Source: Natronohydrobacter sp. (GTDB lineage Bacteria > Pseudomonadota > Alphaproteobacteria > Rhodobacterales > Rhodobacteraceae). From it: DNA of 64,000 nt. The DNA is taken from the NCBI GenBank assembly GCA_030603695.1, contig JAUVXF010000009.1:27930-91929 (forward strand). The letters are read 5' to 3'. Below, piece by piece: positions 32,509 to 41,913 of the stretch. A program made the translations under genes and the position numbers. How positions within the stretch are numbered: the first letter of the stretch is position 1; each line of letters opens with the position of its first letter. The notes under the pieces were generated by a model. The model ran no database searches, was not told the origin of the DNA, and saw nothing but the letters and a program-made list of their open reading frames with translations.

Positions 32509-33623
32509 TCGGGCGTGTGGTTTTGCTGGCCTGCTTGTGCATTATTCCCGGTATCGCGCTGGCGGACAGGCTGAAGGATCTGGCTTCGGTTTATGGTGTG
32601 CGGATCAATCAGCTGGTGGGGTATGGCATTGTGGTGGGCCTGTCTGGCAGCGGCGATGGCAATAGCGGGCTGACGCTGCAATCGCTGGAATCGCTGATCT
32701 CGCGGCTTGGGTTGCAGGTGGATGCGCGCGACCTGAACGCGCGCAATGCGGCGGCGGTGATGGTAACAGCCGATCTGGGGCCTTTCATGAAAGAGGGGCA
32801 GTCGCTGGATGTCACTGTCTCTACCGTGGGAAGTGCGAAATCCTTGCAGGGCGGCACATTGCTCATGACACCTCTTCTGGGCGCAGATGGAGAGATTTAT
32901 GCCATCGCGCAGGGCAATCTTGTGGTTGGGGGTTTGGGGGTTGGTGGCAATGACGGGTCTTTCCTGACAGTGAATATTCCCACTGTCGGGCGTATTCCCG
33001 GCGGCGCAACCGTAGAGCGTGTGGTTGATACCCCCTTGATGGATGGCGATTATGTGCTGATCAACCTGCACCGCGCCGATTTTTCCACAGCCGCGGCGGC
33101 AGAGGCCGCCATAAACGCCACTTTCGGTGCAGGCACAGCCATGGCGATTGATGGGTCAACCATCCGGGTGCAAGCGCCTGCAAATGCGGGCGCGCGTGTC
33201 AGTTTTCTGGGGATGCTGGAGAATATCGCCCTCACCCCAGACACGCCGCCTGCGCGGGTAGTTGTCAATTCGCGCACGGGCACTGTTGTGATTGGTGGCA
33301 ATGTGCGGGTCACGCCTGCGGCGGTGACGCATGGCTCTCTTACCGTGCGCGTCAGCGAGGATTTCAATGTCAATCAGGCCGCGACCGTGGTTGCGGGGGA
33401 CAATGGCGCGGTGGTTGTGCCGGGAGAGGCTGTTGTCACTCCAGACACCCAGATCGATATCACGCAGGAACCTGCGCGCGCCTTTGTCTTTGATCCCGGT
33501 GTGTCGCTGTCTTCGCTGGTGGATGCGATAAACGCAGTCGGGGCCAGCCCGTCCGATTTGGTGGCCATTCTGGAAGCGCTGCGTCAGGCCGGGGCCTTGC
33601 GTGCCGAATTGATGATTATCTAG
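32505..33623 (+). CDS. flgI: Flagellar P-ring protein FlgI
   Basis: 372-aa periplasmic ring subunit with signal peptide (about 1-20, ALA-DR). The highly conserved body is recognisable throughout ([44 protein letters not shown]). Its chaperone FlgA is encoded at 10937 in a different operon. Confidence 0.96.
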   Translation: MIGRVVLLACLCIIPGIALADRLKDLASVYGVRINQLVGYGIVVGLSGSGDGNSGLTLQSLESLISRLGLQVDARDLNARNAAAVMVTADLGPFMKEGQSLDVTVSTVGSAKSLQGGTLLMTPLLGADGEIYAIAQGNLVVGGLGVGGNDGSFLTVNIPTVGRIPGGATVERVVDTPLMDGDYVLINLHRADFSTAAAAEAAINATFGAGTAMAIDGSTIRVQAPANAGARVSFLGMLENIALTPDTPPARVVVNSRTGTVVIGGNVRVTPAAVTHGSLTVRVSEDFNVNQAATVVAGDNGAVVVPGEAVVTPDTQIDITQEPARAFVFDPGVSLSSLVDAINAVGASPSDLVAILEALRQAGALRAELMII

Positions 33624-33632
33624 GAGCTGGTC

Positions 33633-33914
33633 ATGGATATTTCCCCTCTTGCATCGGTGCCGCTGCCGATATCGCCCAGTGCCAGCCCCCCAGCCAATCT
33701 GCGCGCGGCGGCAGATGGGTTTGAATCGCTCTTTCTGGCGGAAGTGTTGAAAGGGGGGCGGGCCAGCTTGCCGGGCGATGATCTGACAGGATCTCAGGGC
33801 GTAACCATGGCCCAGGATATGCTGGACAGGCATCTGGCGCAGCATGCGGCGGGGCAGGCGGGGCTGGGGGTGGCAGCGGCCATCTTGCGCCAGTTCGGCC
33901 CAAAAGCGGAGTAA
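33633..33914 (+). CDS. flgJ: Rod-binding protein FlgJ, N-terminal domain only
   Basis: 93 aa. Corresponds to the rod-cap half of enteric FlgJ (LRAAADGFESLFLAEVLKGG, then GDDLTGSQGVTMAQDMLDR); the muramidase half is absent, as in many alphaproteobacteria. The missing enzyme is supplied by SltF (19830). Confidence 0.9.
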   Translation: MDISPLASVPLPISPSASPPANLRAAADGFESLFLAEVLKGGRASLPGDDLTGSQGVTMAQDMLDRHLAQHAAGQAGLGVAAAILRQFGPKAE

Positions 33915-33917
33915 GCC

Positions 33918-35792
33918 ATGAGCGACATGATGAACATTGCCCGCAGCGGGGTTTTGGCCAACCGTGCGGCCCTATCTGTGATCGCAGAGAATGTGGCTAA
34001 TGTGAATACCGAAGGCTATCGGCGCCGCTCTGTTTCCACGGTCACTGCTGCGGGCGGGCAGACGACTCCGCAAACTCTGCCAACAAGCGGGCAGGGGGTT
34101 AGTGTTACCGAAATTCGCCGTGCCTTTGATCATCTTTTGGCCGAACGTGGCCGCGCGGCGGCCAGTGCGCAGGCGGCAACTCTGGCGCACCAGGGTGTGG
34201 CCGAACGGATAGAGACCCAGCTTATCCCTGGTGAAACCCGCCTAGATGGCACAATGCGCGCGTTTTTTGACAGTCTCGCGAAACTTGCAGCCAGCCCCGC
34301 GGATTTGACCTCTCGCACCCAGGCGTTGCGCGGGGCGCAGGCGCTGGCAGATGGCATTGCAGAAGCCGCAGATGGCTTTTTCCAATTGCGCAGAGATACT
34401 GTTTCACAAGCCAGTTTATCAGCCTCGCGCGCGCAAGACTTGCTGTTGGATCTGCATCAGGTTGGCCAACAGCTTGGGCAATTGGGCCCACGCCAGACAG
34501 ATGGGCATCACCCTTTGGCCGACAGGCGCGATGCCCTTCTGGCTGATTTGGCGCGCGAAATTCCGATATCCGTTTTTCTTGCAGAGGATGGCCGCCCGGA
34601 CATCCGCCTTGGGTCAGAAGCTGGCCCGCTTTTGTTGGATCACACAGGCCCCGCGCGCCTCAGCATCACCGCCCCGGATCAGGTGACGCTCCAGATTACC
34701 GGCCCTGATGGCAGCCAGCGTGAAACGCGCATGATTACCGGCGGGCGCCTTGGCGGGTTGGCCATGGGCATTGGCGCCATAGACATGGCTCGTCATGAAT
34801 TTGACCAAATGGCGCGCAATCTGGCCGAAGGGCTGAACCAGCTGCATCGCACCGGTGTGGATAGCGATGGGCAACCGGGGCAGGATCTGTTCCGCATTGA
34901 TGGCTGGACAGCGGCCCCGGCAACGACGAATGCTGGACAAGTGCTGGCGAAAATCCGCTTGGGCGATGCGCAGGTCGTGCAGGGGCCTGTAGAGATTGTG
35001 TTCAATGCAAGCCTTGCCGCGTGGCAGGCGCATGACACCAATGGCATATTGCTGGCCAGTGGGCAGGACAGGTTGCTGTTGCCGGGCCTGACTGTTGATA
35101 TTGCGGGGCAGGCCAGAGATGGTGACAGGATTACCCTGTTGCCCGTCACAGGCCGCGCGCTGGATTTGCGCCTTGCCATGTCTGACCCGCGCTTGCTGGC
35201 GGCCTCGGCAGAAACCACAGTCGCCCCGGCCCCAGGTATCTCTACCAGCGCCCGGTTGGAACTTGGCCGCCCCGCAGGCGGCACCGCCCCCCCGCCCCTG
35301 GATTTCGTGGTTACGGATGCGGCCTTGGGCGAAGTGGCGCTGCAATCCGTGCCGGATGGCGCGGTTCTTGCAACAGCAACACTAAGCGCGGATGGGCGGG
35401 TAAATATGATGGGGCTGGATTTGCAAGTGGTTGGGGCAGCACGGACAGGCGACAGATTCAGCCTGCGCCCGACAGGCCCGGCCTCTGGCAATGGCGATGT
35501 GGCGCAGGCCATGGCTGCGCAAAGGCGGGGCGAAGGTGGGGCGCTGGGCATGCTGGATCAACTGGCGCGGGTGCAGGGCGACCTTGGAACGCGCACCGCC
35601 GCCGCGCAGCGCGCCCAAGCCACGGCTCAGGCCCGTTTGGACAGCGCCGAACGAGACGAAGCCGCGCTTGGCGGCGTCAATCTGGATGTCGAGGCTGCGC
35701 GGATGGCGCAGTTGCAGCAATCCTATCAGGCCTCGGCGCAAGCGCTATCAATCGCGCGCAGCCTTTTTGAGACGCTTTTGCGCATGATTTGA
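33918..35792 (+). CDS. flgK: Hook-filament junction protein FlgK (HAP1)
   Basis: 624 aa. N-terminus MNIARSGVLANRAALSVIAE, NVANVNTEGYRR; conserved LPTSGQGVSVTEIRRAFD and DGTMRAFFDSLAKLA; C-terminal NLDVEAARMAQLQQSYQASA. Longer than enteric FlgK (547 aa) because of an expanded central region (about 320-540). It begins 3 bases after flgJ. Confidence 0.93.
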   Translation: MSDMMNIARSGVLANRAALSVIAENVANVNTEGYRRRSVSTVTAAGGQTTPQTLPTSGQGVSVTEIRRAFDHLLAERGRAAASAQAATLAHQGVAERIETQLIPGETRLDGTMRAFFDSLAKLAASPADLTSRTQALRGAQALADGIAEAADGFFQLRRDTVSQASLSASRAQDLLLDLHQVGQQLGQLGPRQTDGHHPLADRRDALLADLAREIPISVFLAEDGRPDIRLGSEAGPLLLDHTGPARLSITAPDQVTLQITGPDGSQRETRMITGGRLGGLAMGIGAIDMARHEFDQMARNLAEGLNQLHRTGVDSDGQPGQDLFRIDGWTAAPATTNAGQVLAKIRLGDAQVVQGPVEIVFNASLAAWQAHDTNGILLASGQDRLLLPGLTVDIAGQARDGDRITLLPVTGRALDLRLAMSDPRLLAASAETTVAPAPGISTSARLELGRPAGGTAPPPLDFVVTDAALGEVALQSVPDGAVLATATLSADGRVNMMGLDLQVVGAARTGDRFSLRPTGPASGNGDVAQAMAAQRRGEGGALGMLDQLARVQGDLGTRTAAAQRAQATAQARLDSAERDEAALGGVNLDVEAARMAQLQQSYQASAQALSIARSLFETLLRMI

Positions 35793-35800
35793 CGGAGTGA

Positions 35801-37060
35801 GTGATGATAACAGACGCTCTTTTTACGCAGCAAGCTATTCATGGCTTTGGCCGTCAAGACCGCGAAATCGCAGATTTGCAGGAACAGCTTTCCTCTGGTC
35901 TGCGCGATCCCCGCGTTTCGGCCGATCCGGCGCGCGCCATGGAACTGGCTGCATTGCGCGATCTGCAATCGGATCTAGCCACGCAAACCGTGATCGGTCG
36001 CGCCGCCGCGGATCGTCTGGCCCTTGCCGATGCCACCCTGAACGAGGTGAGCGATGGTGTGCGCGAATTATATACGATCAGCCTGCAAGCGGCCAATGAC
36101 ACACTGACCCGCGAGGCGCATGCGGCGCTCAGGGTGCAGGCAGAGACCTTGCGCAATACGCTCTTGGCCAATGCCAATGCCACTGATCCGCAAGGCCGCC
36201 CCTTGTTTTCGGGCACGGCGCCGGGGCCTGCCTTCGTGCTTGGGCCAGATGGCGTCAGCTATCAGGGCGATACAGCAGCAACGGTTGTGCAAATGGGGGG
36301 GCATGCCAAGCTGACAACCGCCTTGCCCGGCACCCGCGTGTTCGGAGAGGGGCAGGACAGCACATTTGCACTGCTCGACGATCTGGTGCGAAGCCTGTCA
36401 GAGCCTGTTCTCTCTGCGCGCGACACAGTGAAGGCGCTGTCTTTTGCGCGGTTGGAACTGGCCGATTCTGTGGGGGGGCCGGGCGATACGATTAGCATAA
36501 CACTGGAAGGGCCACAGGGCCGCGCAGATATTTCACTTACCCTTGGCGCTGGTGGGCAAGCCGCGCAAATTGCCGCGATAAATGCCGCCAGCGCCACTAC
36601 GGGCGTTCAAGCGCAGGCCATGGCCGATGGGGTGGGGATCCGGCTGGTGACAGCGGGCAATATCACCCTGTCCAATCAAACAGGCCCAGCAGAGGGGCTG
36701 GCGCGGCGCCCGCTTCTGACCTTGGCCCAACTGACAGACGCAGATCAGACCGTTCATGCCCCCGCGGCCTTGCGCCCGGCGCATCTGGCTTCTGGCACGC
36801 TGGTTGGCCGGGCCTCTGGCGCGATAGAGCATCTGGCCGAAATGCGCGCGGCAGTCGGGGCGATGGGCAAAGCGCTGGATAGCCGGATCGAGCGGATCGC
36901 GGATACGCGCCTGACCCTCGACAAGGCAATATCGCGCTTGCAGGATGTGAATGTGGCCGAGGCAATCACCCGCTTGCAGACATTGCTTCTCAACCAGCAG
37001 GCGGCACAGCAAAGCTTTGTGAAAATCACAGCCAGATCGTTGTTTGATTATCTGCGCTAA
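35801..37060 (+). CDS. flgL: Hook-filament junction protein FlgL (HAP3)
   Basis: 419 aa. Flagellin-like N-terminal helix (DREIADLQEQLSSGLRDPRV, SADPARAMELA) and C-terminal helix (RLQDVNVAEAITRLQTLLLN, QQAAQQSFVKI). It is 8 bases after flgK and closes the rod-hook operon. Confidence 0.9.
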   Translation: MMITDALFTQQAIHGFGRQDREIADLQEQLSSGLRDPRVSADPARAMELAALRDLQSDLATQTVIGRAAADRLALADATLNEVSDGVRELYTISLQAANDTLTREAHAALRVQAETLRNTLLANANATDPQGRPLFSGTAPGPAFVLGPDGVSYQGDTAATVVQMGGHAKLTTALPGTRVFGEGQDSTFALLDDLVRSLSEPVLSARDTVKALSFARLELADSVGGPGDTISITLEGPQGRADISLTLGAGGQAAQIAAINAASATTGVQAQAMADGVGIRLVTAGNITLSNQTGPAEGLARRPLLTLAQLTDADQTVHAPAALRPAHLASGTLVGRASGAIEHLAEMRAAVGAMGKALDSRIERIADTRLTLDKAISRLQDVNVAEAITRLQTLLLNQQAAQQSFVKITARSLFDYLR

Positions 37061-38081
37061 TACGCTTTTGGAACCGGAGCGGGGCGATTTCTGGCGGCGT
37101 CATTGCGCTGCGACCGCCCGCACAGACGCCCCGGCAAAGCCCTGTTGCCACAGCCTTGGCACCAGATAGGCGGGCAGGCTGTCTCTATCTGCGGCGAATC
37201 ATATGCATTGCAGCGCGGGCAAGACCGCGGCCCCCTCAGTCAAGGGGCACCCCCAGCCGCACCCTGCAAACCCAGCCAGAGCACGTCACACCAGCCCGGT
37301 TTTGCGCCACCCAAACAGAGCCGCGCCCTGCCTGCCATAGGCCGTTTGAGGACTTGCCAACCGCTTGGCAAGCGCCTTGGGCAAGGGGGGGCAACCGCTT
37401 TGGCTATCCTTTCGGTTCGGCTTTTGCACTACGGCGGAACGCTGGCAGGGTTCTGCCGTCATGTGGCGCGATCCCGGCGCGCCCAGAGACAGGCCAACAG
37501 ACAATCCGCAAGGCCCGGTCATCTTTGCACTGCCTCGCGTGCCGTGGATTGGGGGCGGTGATCTTGCGGTGTAAAGGGCAGAGCGGGTCAGCAGACGCAA
37601 TGACGCTGAATCGCGCGCTTATGTCTTATGTGCTGCATAGAGTGGTTGCCTATGCGCTGCCGGGGGCAACTTGCAGACCACAAAATCAGGGCAGCGCAAG
37701 GGGGGCGGTGCTGTGGATTGGCAAGCTGACGATCTGGACTGCTTGTGACCCAATTGGCGAAGTGCCGCAGCAGGAGGCTGTGGCGGGGTGCAAACACGGC
37801 GCATCGTGATCGGGGGCAGTGGCAAGGGTGGTGTCTTTGGTGCAATACTGCGCGCCGCCGCAGCGCGCAGCGATGTGTTCTTTGTGCTGCTCTAATGCTC
37901 ACTGTTGCCCCGCAAGCCTCTTCCCTGCCCAGCAAGGCACGCGCGCCCCGCCGGGCTGCCCTGCCCGACGTCGCGCGCCTCTATCGCCTGAGCATGCGCT
38001 ATATCCGCCTGTTCGGGGCGTTTGCGCGGCAGCGGGGTGGCCGCATGTGGCCATTGCGGCATAACAGCAGGCAAGGCGGGC
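37061..38081. other. 1-kb gap between flgL and fliS, no convincing gene
   Basis: Frames on both strands are rich in Pro, Arg, Cys and Gln, the pattern of non-coding GC-rich DNA. One short frame (about 37797-37894) reads RIVIGGSGKGGVFGAILRAA, faintly like a ParA/MinD P-loop (SGKGGVGKT), but it ends after about 30 codons. No terminator with a T run is seen after flgL. Confidence 0.55.
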
Positions 38082-38516
38082 TTAGACTGTGGGTTCTGTG
38101 GCTTGGGTTGCAGTGGATTTGGGTTCGAAGGTGGTTTTGTCCATCTGGCCCCACGCGTCTTTCAGGCTGGCGATAAAGTCGCGCGCCTTGCCCAAGCCTT
38201 CGCCATGACCTGCATCTTTGCGAAAAGCGGCCATGACCTGTTGGCGGCAGTATTCATAGACTTGGAAAAGCGGAACGGCGATGTTGGTGTCACTGTCCAT
38301 GTCCAGACTTGATTGCAAGATGTAGAGTGCCGACATGGATTTCACCATGGCATCGGTTGGCAGAGCCGCTTGGTTTTCACTGGCGATACACAGCCGCTGT
38401 AACGCGCCATGCAATTCGTCCATAACAAGCGCGATGATGGCATGGGCATCATCGGGGACTGTCGCTTCGGGTTGGCTGTGACGCCGATATTGTTCCCGTG
38501 CAAATTGCAGATTCAT
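38082..38516 (-). CDS. fliS: Flagellin export chaperone FliS
   Basis: 144 aa, helical. The region ALYILQSSLDMDSDTNIAVP, LFQVYEYCRQQVMAAF follows the FliS pattern (I.IL...LD...GG.IA.NL..LY.Y...RL..A). It keeps flagellin unpolymerised before export. ATG 38516 is chosen because GAGGG sits 5 bases upstream. It is oriented against flgL and has its own sigma-28-type promoter, which fits its co-expression with flagellin. The C-terminal tail (about 120-144) is extended and Thr-rich. Confidence 0.83.
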   Translation of the reverse strand: MNLQFAREQYRRHSQPEATVPDDAHAIIALVMDELHGALQRLCIASENQAALPTDAMVKSMSALYILQSSLDMDSDTNIAVPLFQVYEYCRQQVMAAFRKDAGHGEGLGKARDFIASLKDAWGQMDKTTFEPKSTATQATEPTV

Positions 38517-38554
38517 TGCGGCCCTCACTAGAGTTCTCTTGCTCAGTAAACACG

Positions 38555-38580
38555 GAAACGGCAGCCCGCGCCAAAATGTA
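38555..38580 (-). promoter_or_regulatory. Sigma-28-type promoter of fliS
   Basis: Minus strand TACA (38577-38580), 14-base spacer, GCCGTTTC (38555-38562), aligned base for base in spacing with the fliC site. Confidence 0.5.
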
Positions 38581-38654
38581 AGAATTTTTTGCGCCTTTCA
38601 GAAGATTGTCAGTTTGGTTGTGCCCGGCATGGCATTTTTGCCCCGGCAAGGCGC

Positions 38655-39734
38655 TTAGGCCCATCGCCCCACAGCCACGACAGACAGCGTGCAATCCGCT
38701 GTTCCTGCCGCCGCCGACATACGCGCGCCTTGCAGCGCGTCTGCACCATTGGCTGTGACGGTGCCACTGTAAAACAGCATCCGCCTGTCATTCTCGGCCC
38801 CGCTGCTGGTTGTGGCATGCCCGGTCAGGGCAGGCGGGGTTGCAAACGGTGCCGGAAATGTCCAGCTTTGCGCAGCGGTGCGAAACGGGTCTGCAAAGCT
38901 GCCCGCCCCCAGTGCGGTGGGATTGCCAGCATTCAGCACAGCCCAGCACAGTTGCGTGCCATCGGCCAGACGCAGATAGTGGCCATTGCTTGTCTCGCCA
39001 TGTTCCAGCACAGCGCCTGTGGGCTGGCCTGCGCTCTCACTGACACTCCCGACCAGATTGCCCAGATGCACAACATCTTTGTTCTGGACTGTCAGCCCAA
39101 TGGGGGCCGCAACACTGCCTGTGCTGCCATCCACCACCAACCCCTCATGCCAGAGCATGCCATCGGCCGAAACCTTGAACGACAGCGCGTCATTGCCCGC
39201 TGTCCCAATTTCTGCCCGGCCTGAAAACCCTGTTTGAAACAGCACGCTTGCGGTTTGTGCCATGGCGGCTTTATTGATCTTCACCTGATGGCCCGCGCCC
39301 GCATGCGTAAACAAGCTGCCTGGCCCGGCCACCACAAGGGGGTTATTGGCATCATGGCTGGCCCCAATCCCAACCCCTTGCAGGTTTTGCAGCGGCGCGG
39401 CATCCGGGCTGGCCCAGCCTGTGCCATCATAGATGCGTAACTCTGTGCCGAAGCTGGCAAGCCAACCCTGACGCGGGGCGACAAACAGCCAGCCCGCACC
39501 GCTGCGCATGGCAAGCTTGCCCCCTTCGCCTGCCCACTCGCCTGTTGGTGCAGGGGCCAGCGCCCATATTTGCCCCTCTTCCACGGCCATCGGCGGGGTG
39601 ATTGCGTCAAATCCCATCACGCTGAGTTGCACCAGCATATCCAGCCGTTCCAGCGCCTCGTTCAGGGTGACATGTTTTTGGGCCTGCGCGGCTTGCAGGT
39701 AGGGCAGGGTCAATCGCGCGGAGAGTTCGGACAT
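38655..39734 (-). CDS. DUF2793-domain protein
   Basis: 359 aa. The N-terminal DUF2793 signature is clear (LTLPYLQAAQAQKHVTLNEA, LERLDMLVQLSV; ITPPMAVEEGQIWALAPAPT, GEWAG at about 40-65). DUF2793 proteins occur in Rhodobacterales genomes and phages, often as tail- or surface-associated proteins; the Gly/Thr-rich C-terminal half with NGADALQGARMSAAAGTADC fits a beta-rich fibre. ATG 39734 follows AAGGTGG. It is 121 bases from fliS, upstream in the same direction. Function unknown. Confidence 0.85.
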   Translation of the reverse strand: MSELSARLTLPYLQAAQAQKHVTLNEALERLDMLVQLSVMGFDAITPPMAVEEGQIWALAPAPTGEWAGEGGKLAMRSGAGWLFVAPRQGWLASFGTELRIYDGTGWASPDAAPLQNLQGVGIGASHDANNPLVVAGPGSLFTHAGAGHQVKINKAAMAQTASVLFQTGFSGRAEIGTAGNDALSFKVSADGMLWHEGLVVDGSTGSVAAPIGLTVQNKDVVHLGNLVGSVSESAGQPTGAVLEHGETSNGHYLRLADGTQLCWAVLNAGNPTALGAGSFADPFRTAAQSWTFPAPFATPPALTGHATTSSGAENDRRMLFYSGTVTANGADALQGARMSAAAGTADCTLSVVAVGRWA

Positions 39735-39844
39735 GGGCCACCTTGGGTTGCATCTGGGGGATAGGTGCAAAGCCTAGTGGCACGCGGTAAAATAGCCCTG
39801 AAGCCAGCGCGCGCTGGTGGGGCGCAAGTCCGGCTTGAACGCGC

Positions 39845-41026
39845 CTAGCCCTGCCAGTGCGCGGCGTGCTCCCCGGCCCAATGGCCAGTGGCAAGGCAGG
39901 CGGTGAGCAGATAGCCGCCTGTCGGGGCCGACCAATCCAGCATTTCTCCGGCCACGAAGACACCCGGCCAGTCACGCAACATCAGCCCGTCTGTGCAGGC
40001 CGTGCGGATAATGCCGCCAGCGGTTGAAATCGCCTCATCCATCGGGCGGGGGCCAAAGAGGGGCGGGCGCAGGGCTTTCAGGGCTGCGGCCAGTTCCGTG
40101 GGGTGCTGCGGCAATGGGCGGGCGCATTCCTGCACCAGCGCCAGCCGTACCCCTTGCAGGGCCAGCGCGCGGCGCAAGCGGTTGGAGAGGCTCAGCTTGC
40201 GCGGCTGGCGTTCCAGCCGAGCGGCCATCTCTGCCTCAGAGAGATCGGGGAAAAGATCAATCTCCAACCCCGCCCCGCCCAGTAGCAGATGCGAGAGCGC
40301 ATAAATCCCGCCGCCCTCTATCCCGCGTTCGGAAATCACGCATTCCGCGCGTAGGCTTTCGCCGCCTGCCGCAAGGCTGCACCCTTTCAGCGGCTGGCCG
40401 AAATGTGCGGCCATATGGGGCGACCATGCCACCTGAAAGCCCATATTGGCAGGCTGGAACGGGGCAAGCGCAACGCCCCTTGCCGCCAGATGCGCAGCCC
40501 ATGCCCCGTCAGAGCCAAGCCTTGCCCAACTTGCCCCACCCAGCGCCAGAACGGTCACACGCGGCGCAAGGCTGCGCGCGCCATCGGGGGTGGCAAAATC
40601 AAAACTGCCGCCCTGCCAGCGCCAGCCGCGCCGCAGCGTGACGCCCATCCCCTCCAGCCGGGCCAGCCATGCGCGCAACAGGGGCGAGGCTTTCATCGCC
40701 CGGGGAAATATCCGCCCCGATGATCCCGTGAACAACTCTTGCCCCAGCCCTTCCGCCCAATCGGCAATCTGCGCCGGGCCAAAGCTTGCCAGCATCGGGG
40801 CCAGCCAGTTGGCCGCGTCACGATATTGCAGGGTTTGGGCGGGCAGAGGGGCTGCGTTCAACAGGTTCAGCCCGGATTTGCCGGCCATCAGGAATTTGCG
40901 CGCGGGTGATGGCTTGGCCTCGCAGATCACAACGCGCCGGCCTGCGCGTGCCAGCACCTCGGCGGCCATCAGCCCGGCAGGGCCAGCCCCGATCACAAGC
41001 GCATCTAGTGCTTCCTTTTGCATCAT
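39845..41026 (-). CDS. TIGR03862/HI0933-like flavoprotein
   Basis: 393-aa NAD(P)/FAD-dependent oxidoreductase of unknown substrate. N-terminal FAD dinucleotide fold (DALVIGAGPAGLMAAEVLAR), ARKFLMAGKSGLNLLN motif typical of the HI0933 family, and C-terminal GGIIRTACTDGLMLRDWPGV, FVAGEMLDWSAPTGGYLL. ATG 41026 is preferred over the upstream TTG (41032), with AAGAG upstream. Divergent from the next gene. Confidence 0.9.
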   Translation of the reverse strand: MMQKEALDALVIGAGPAGLMAAEVLARAGRRVVICEAKPSPARKFLMAGKSGLNLLNAAPLPAQTLQYRDAANWLAPMLASFGPAQIADWAEGLGQELFTGSSGRIFPRAMKASPLLRAWLARLEGMGVTLRRGWRWQGGSFDFATPDGARSLAPRVTVLALGGASWARLGSDGAWAAHLAARGVALAPFQPANMGFQVAWSPHMAAHFGQPLKGCSLAAGGESLRAECVISERGIEGGGIYALSHLLLGGAGLEIDLFPDLSEAEMAARLERQPRKLSLSNRLRRALALQGVRLALVQECARPLPQHPTELAAALKALRPPLFGPRPMDEAISTAGGIIRTACTDGLMLRDWPGVFVAGEMLDWSAPTGGYLLTACLATGHWAGEHAAHWQG

Positions 41027-41140
41027 GCCCAACTCTTAACGCTTCTTTGATGGCGGGCGTGTATTGTAGTGCCGCCCGTGAACCCACATAGTATTGCCAC
41101 CCGCCATTGCCCCCAGCGGCCCAGTTGCGCAAAAAGGCCC

Positions 41141-41878
41141 ATGTCCGAGCTTATTGTCAGTTCCTATAACATTCACAAGGCCGTCGGAACCGATATGCGG
41201 CGCGACCCGGCGCGCACTGTGCGGGTGATTGCCGAACTTGGCGCCGATATCGTGGCGCTGCAAGAGGTGGATCGCCGGTTCGGCGATCGTAAAGGTGTGC
41301 TTGATGCAAGCCTTTTGCGCGCGGAAACCGGGCTGGAACCTGTGGCGCTGACAGACCGGCTTGGCGCGCGGGCGCATGGCTGGCATGGCAATCTGCTTTT
41401 GTTGCGCGGCGCAGAGGTAGAGCAGGCGCGCGCTGTCACCCTGCCGGGGCTGGAACCGCGCGGCGCGATTGTGGCCGATATCCGCATGCAGGGCCAGCCC
41501 TTGCGCATTATTGCTGCCCATCTGGGGCTGTTGCACCAATCGCGCCTGTTGCAGGCGCGGTTTTTGTCGCAAGAGATTATGGGCGGGGATGGGCGGCCCA
41601 CGCTGGTGATGGGGGATTTCAACGAATGGCGGCTGGGAGCGGGGTGTTCGCTCATGCCGTTGCGGCGTGAATTGCGGGCCGTCAAACGCTCTGCCAGCAC
41701 CATCCCCAGTTTTCCTGCGCAACTGCCCGTGCTGCCCTTGGATCGGATCATCGCCTGCCGTCAGGCAGAATTGCGGGATTTACGCGCGCATGACAGCGTT
41801 TTGGCGCGCAAGGCATCGGATCATCTGCCCATTCGGGCGGGGCTAAGCTTGCCCCGCGCCCAAAGCGCGGTTATGTGA
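41141..41878 (+). CDS. Endonuclease/exonuclease/phosphatase-family protein
   Basis: 245 aa. EEP-fold motifs: SYNIHKAVGTD, IVALQEVDRRF (metal-binding Glu), VMGDFNEW (catalytic DxN) and KASDHLPIRA (Asp-His pair). It could be a DNase, phosphodiesterase or lipid phosphatase; substrate cannot be told. ATG 41141 follows AAAAAGG. Confidence 0.88.
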   Translation: MSELIVSSYNIHKAVGTDMRRDPARTVRVIAELGADIVALQEVDRRFGDRKGVLDASLLRAETGLEPVALTDRLGARAHGWHGNLLLLRGAEVEQARAVTLPGLEPRGAIVADIRMQGQPLRIIAAHLGLLHQSRLLQARFLSQEIMGGDGRPTLVMGDFNEWRLGAGCSLMPLRRELRAVKRSASTIPSFPAQLPVLPLDRIIACRQAELRDLRAHDSVLARKASDHLPIRAGLSLPRAQSAVM

Positions 41879-41913
41879 GCCGCTAACCTTTCCTGTTGTG
41901 TGTGAGAGAGCGA

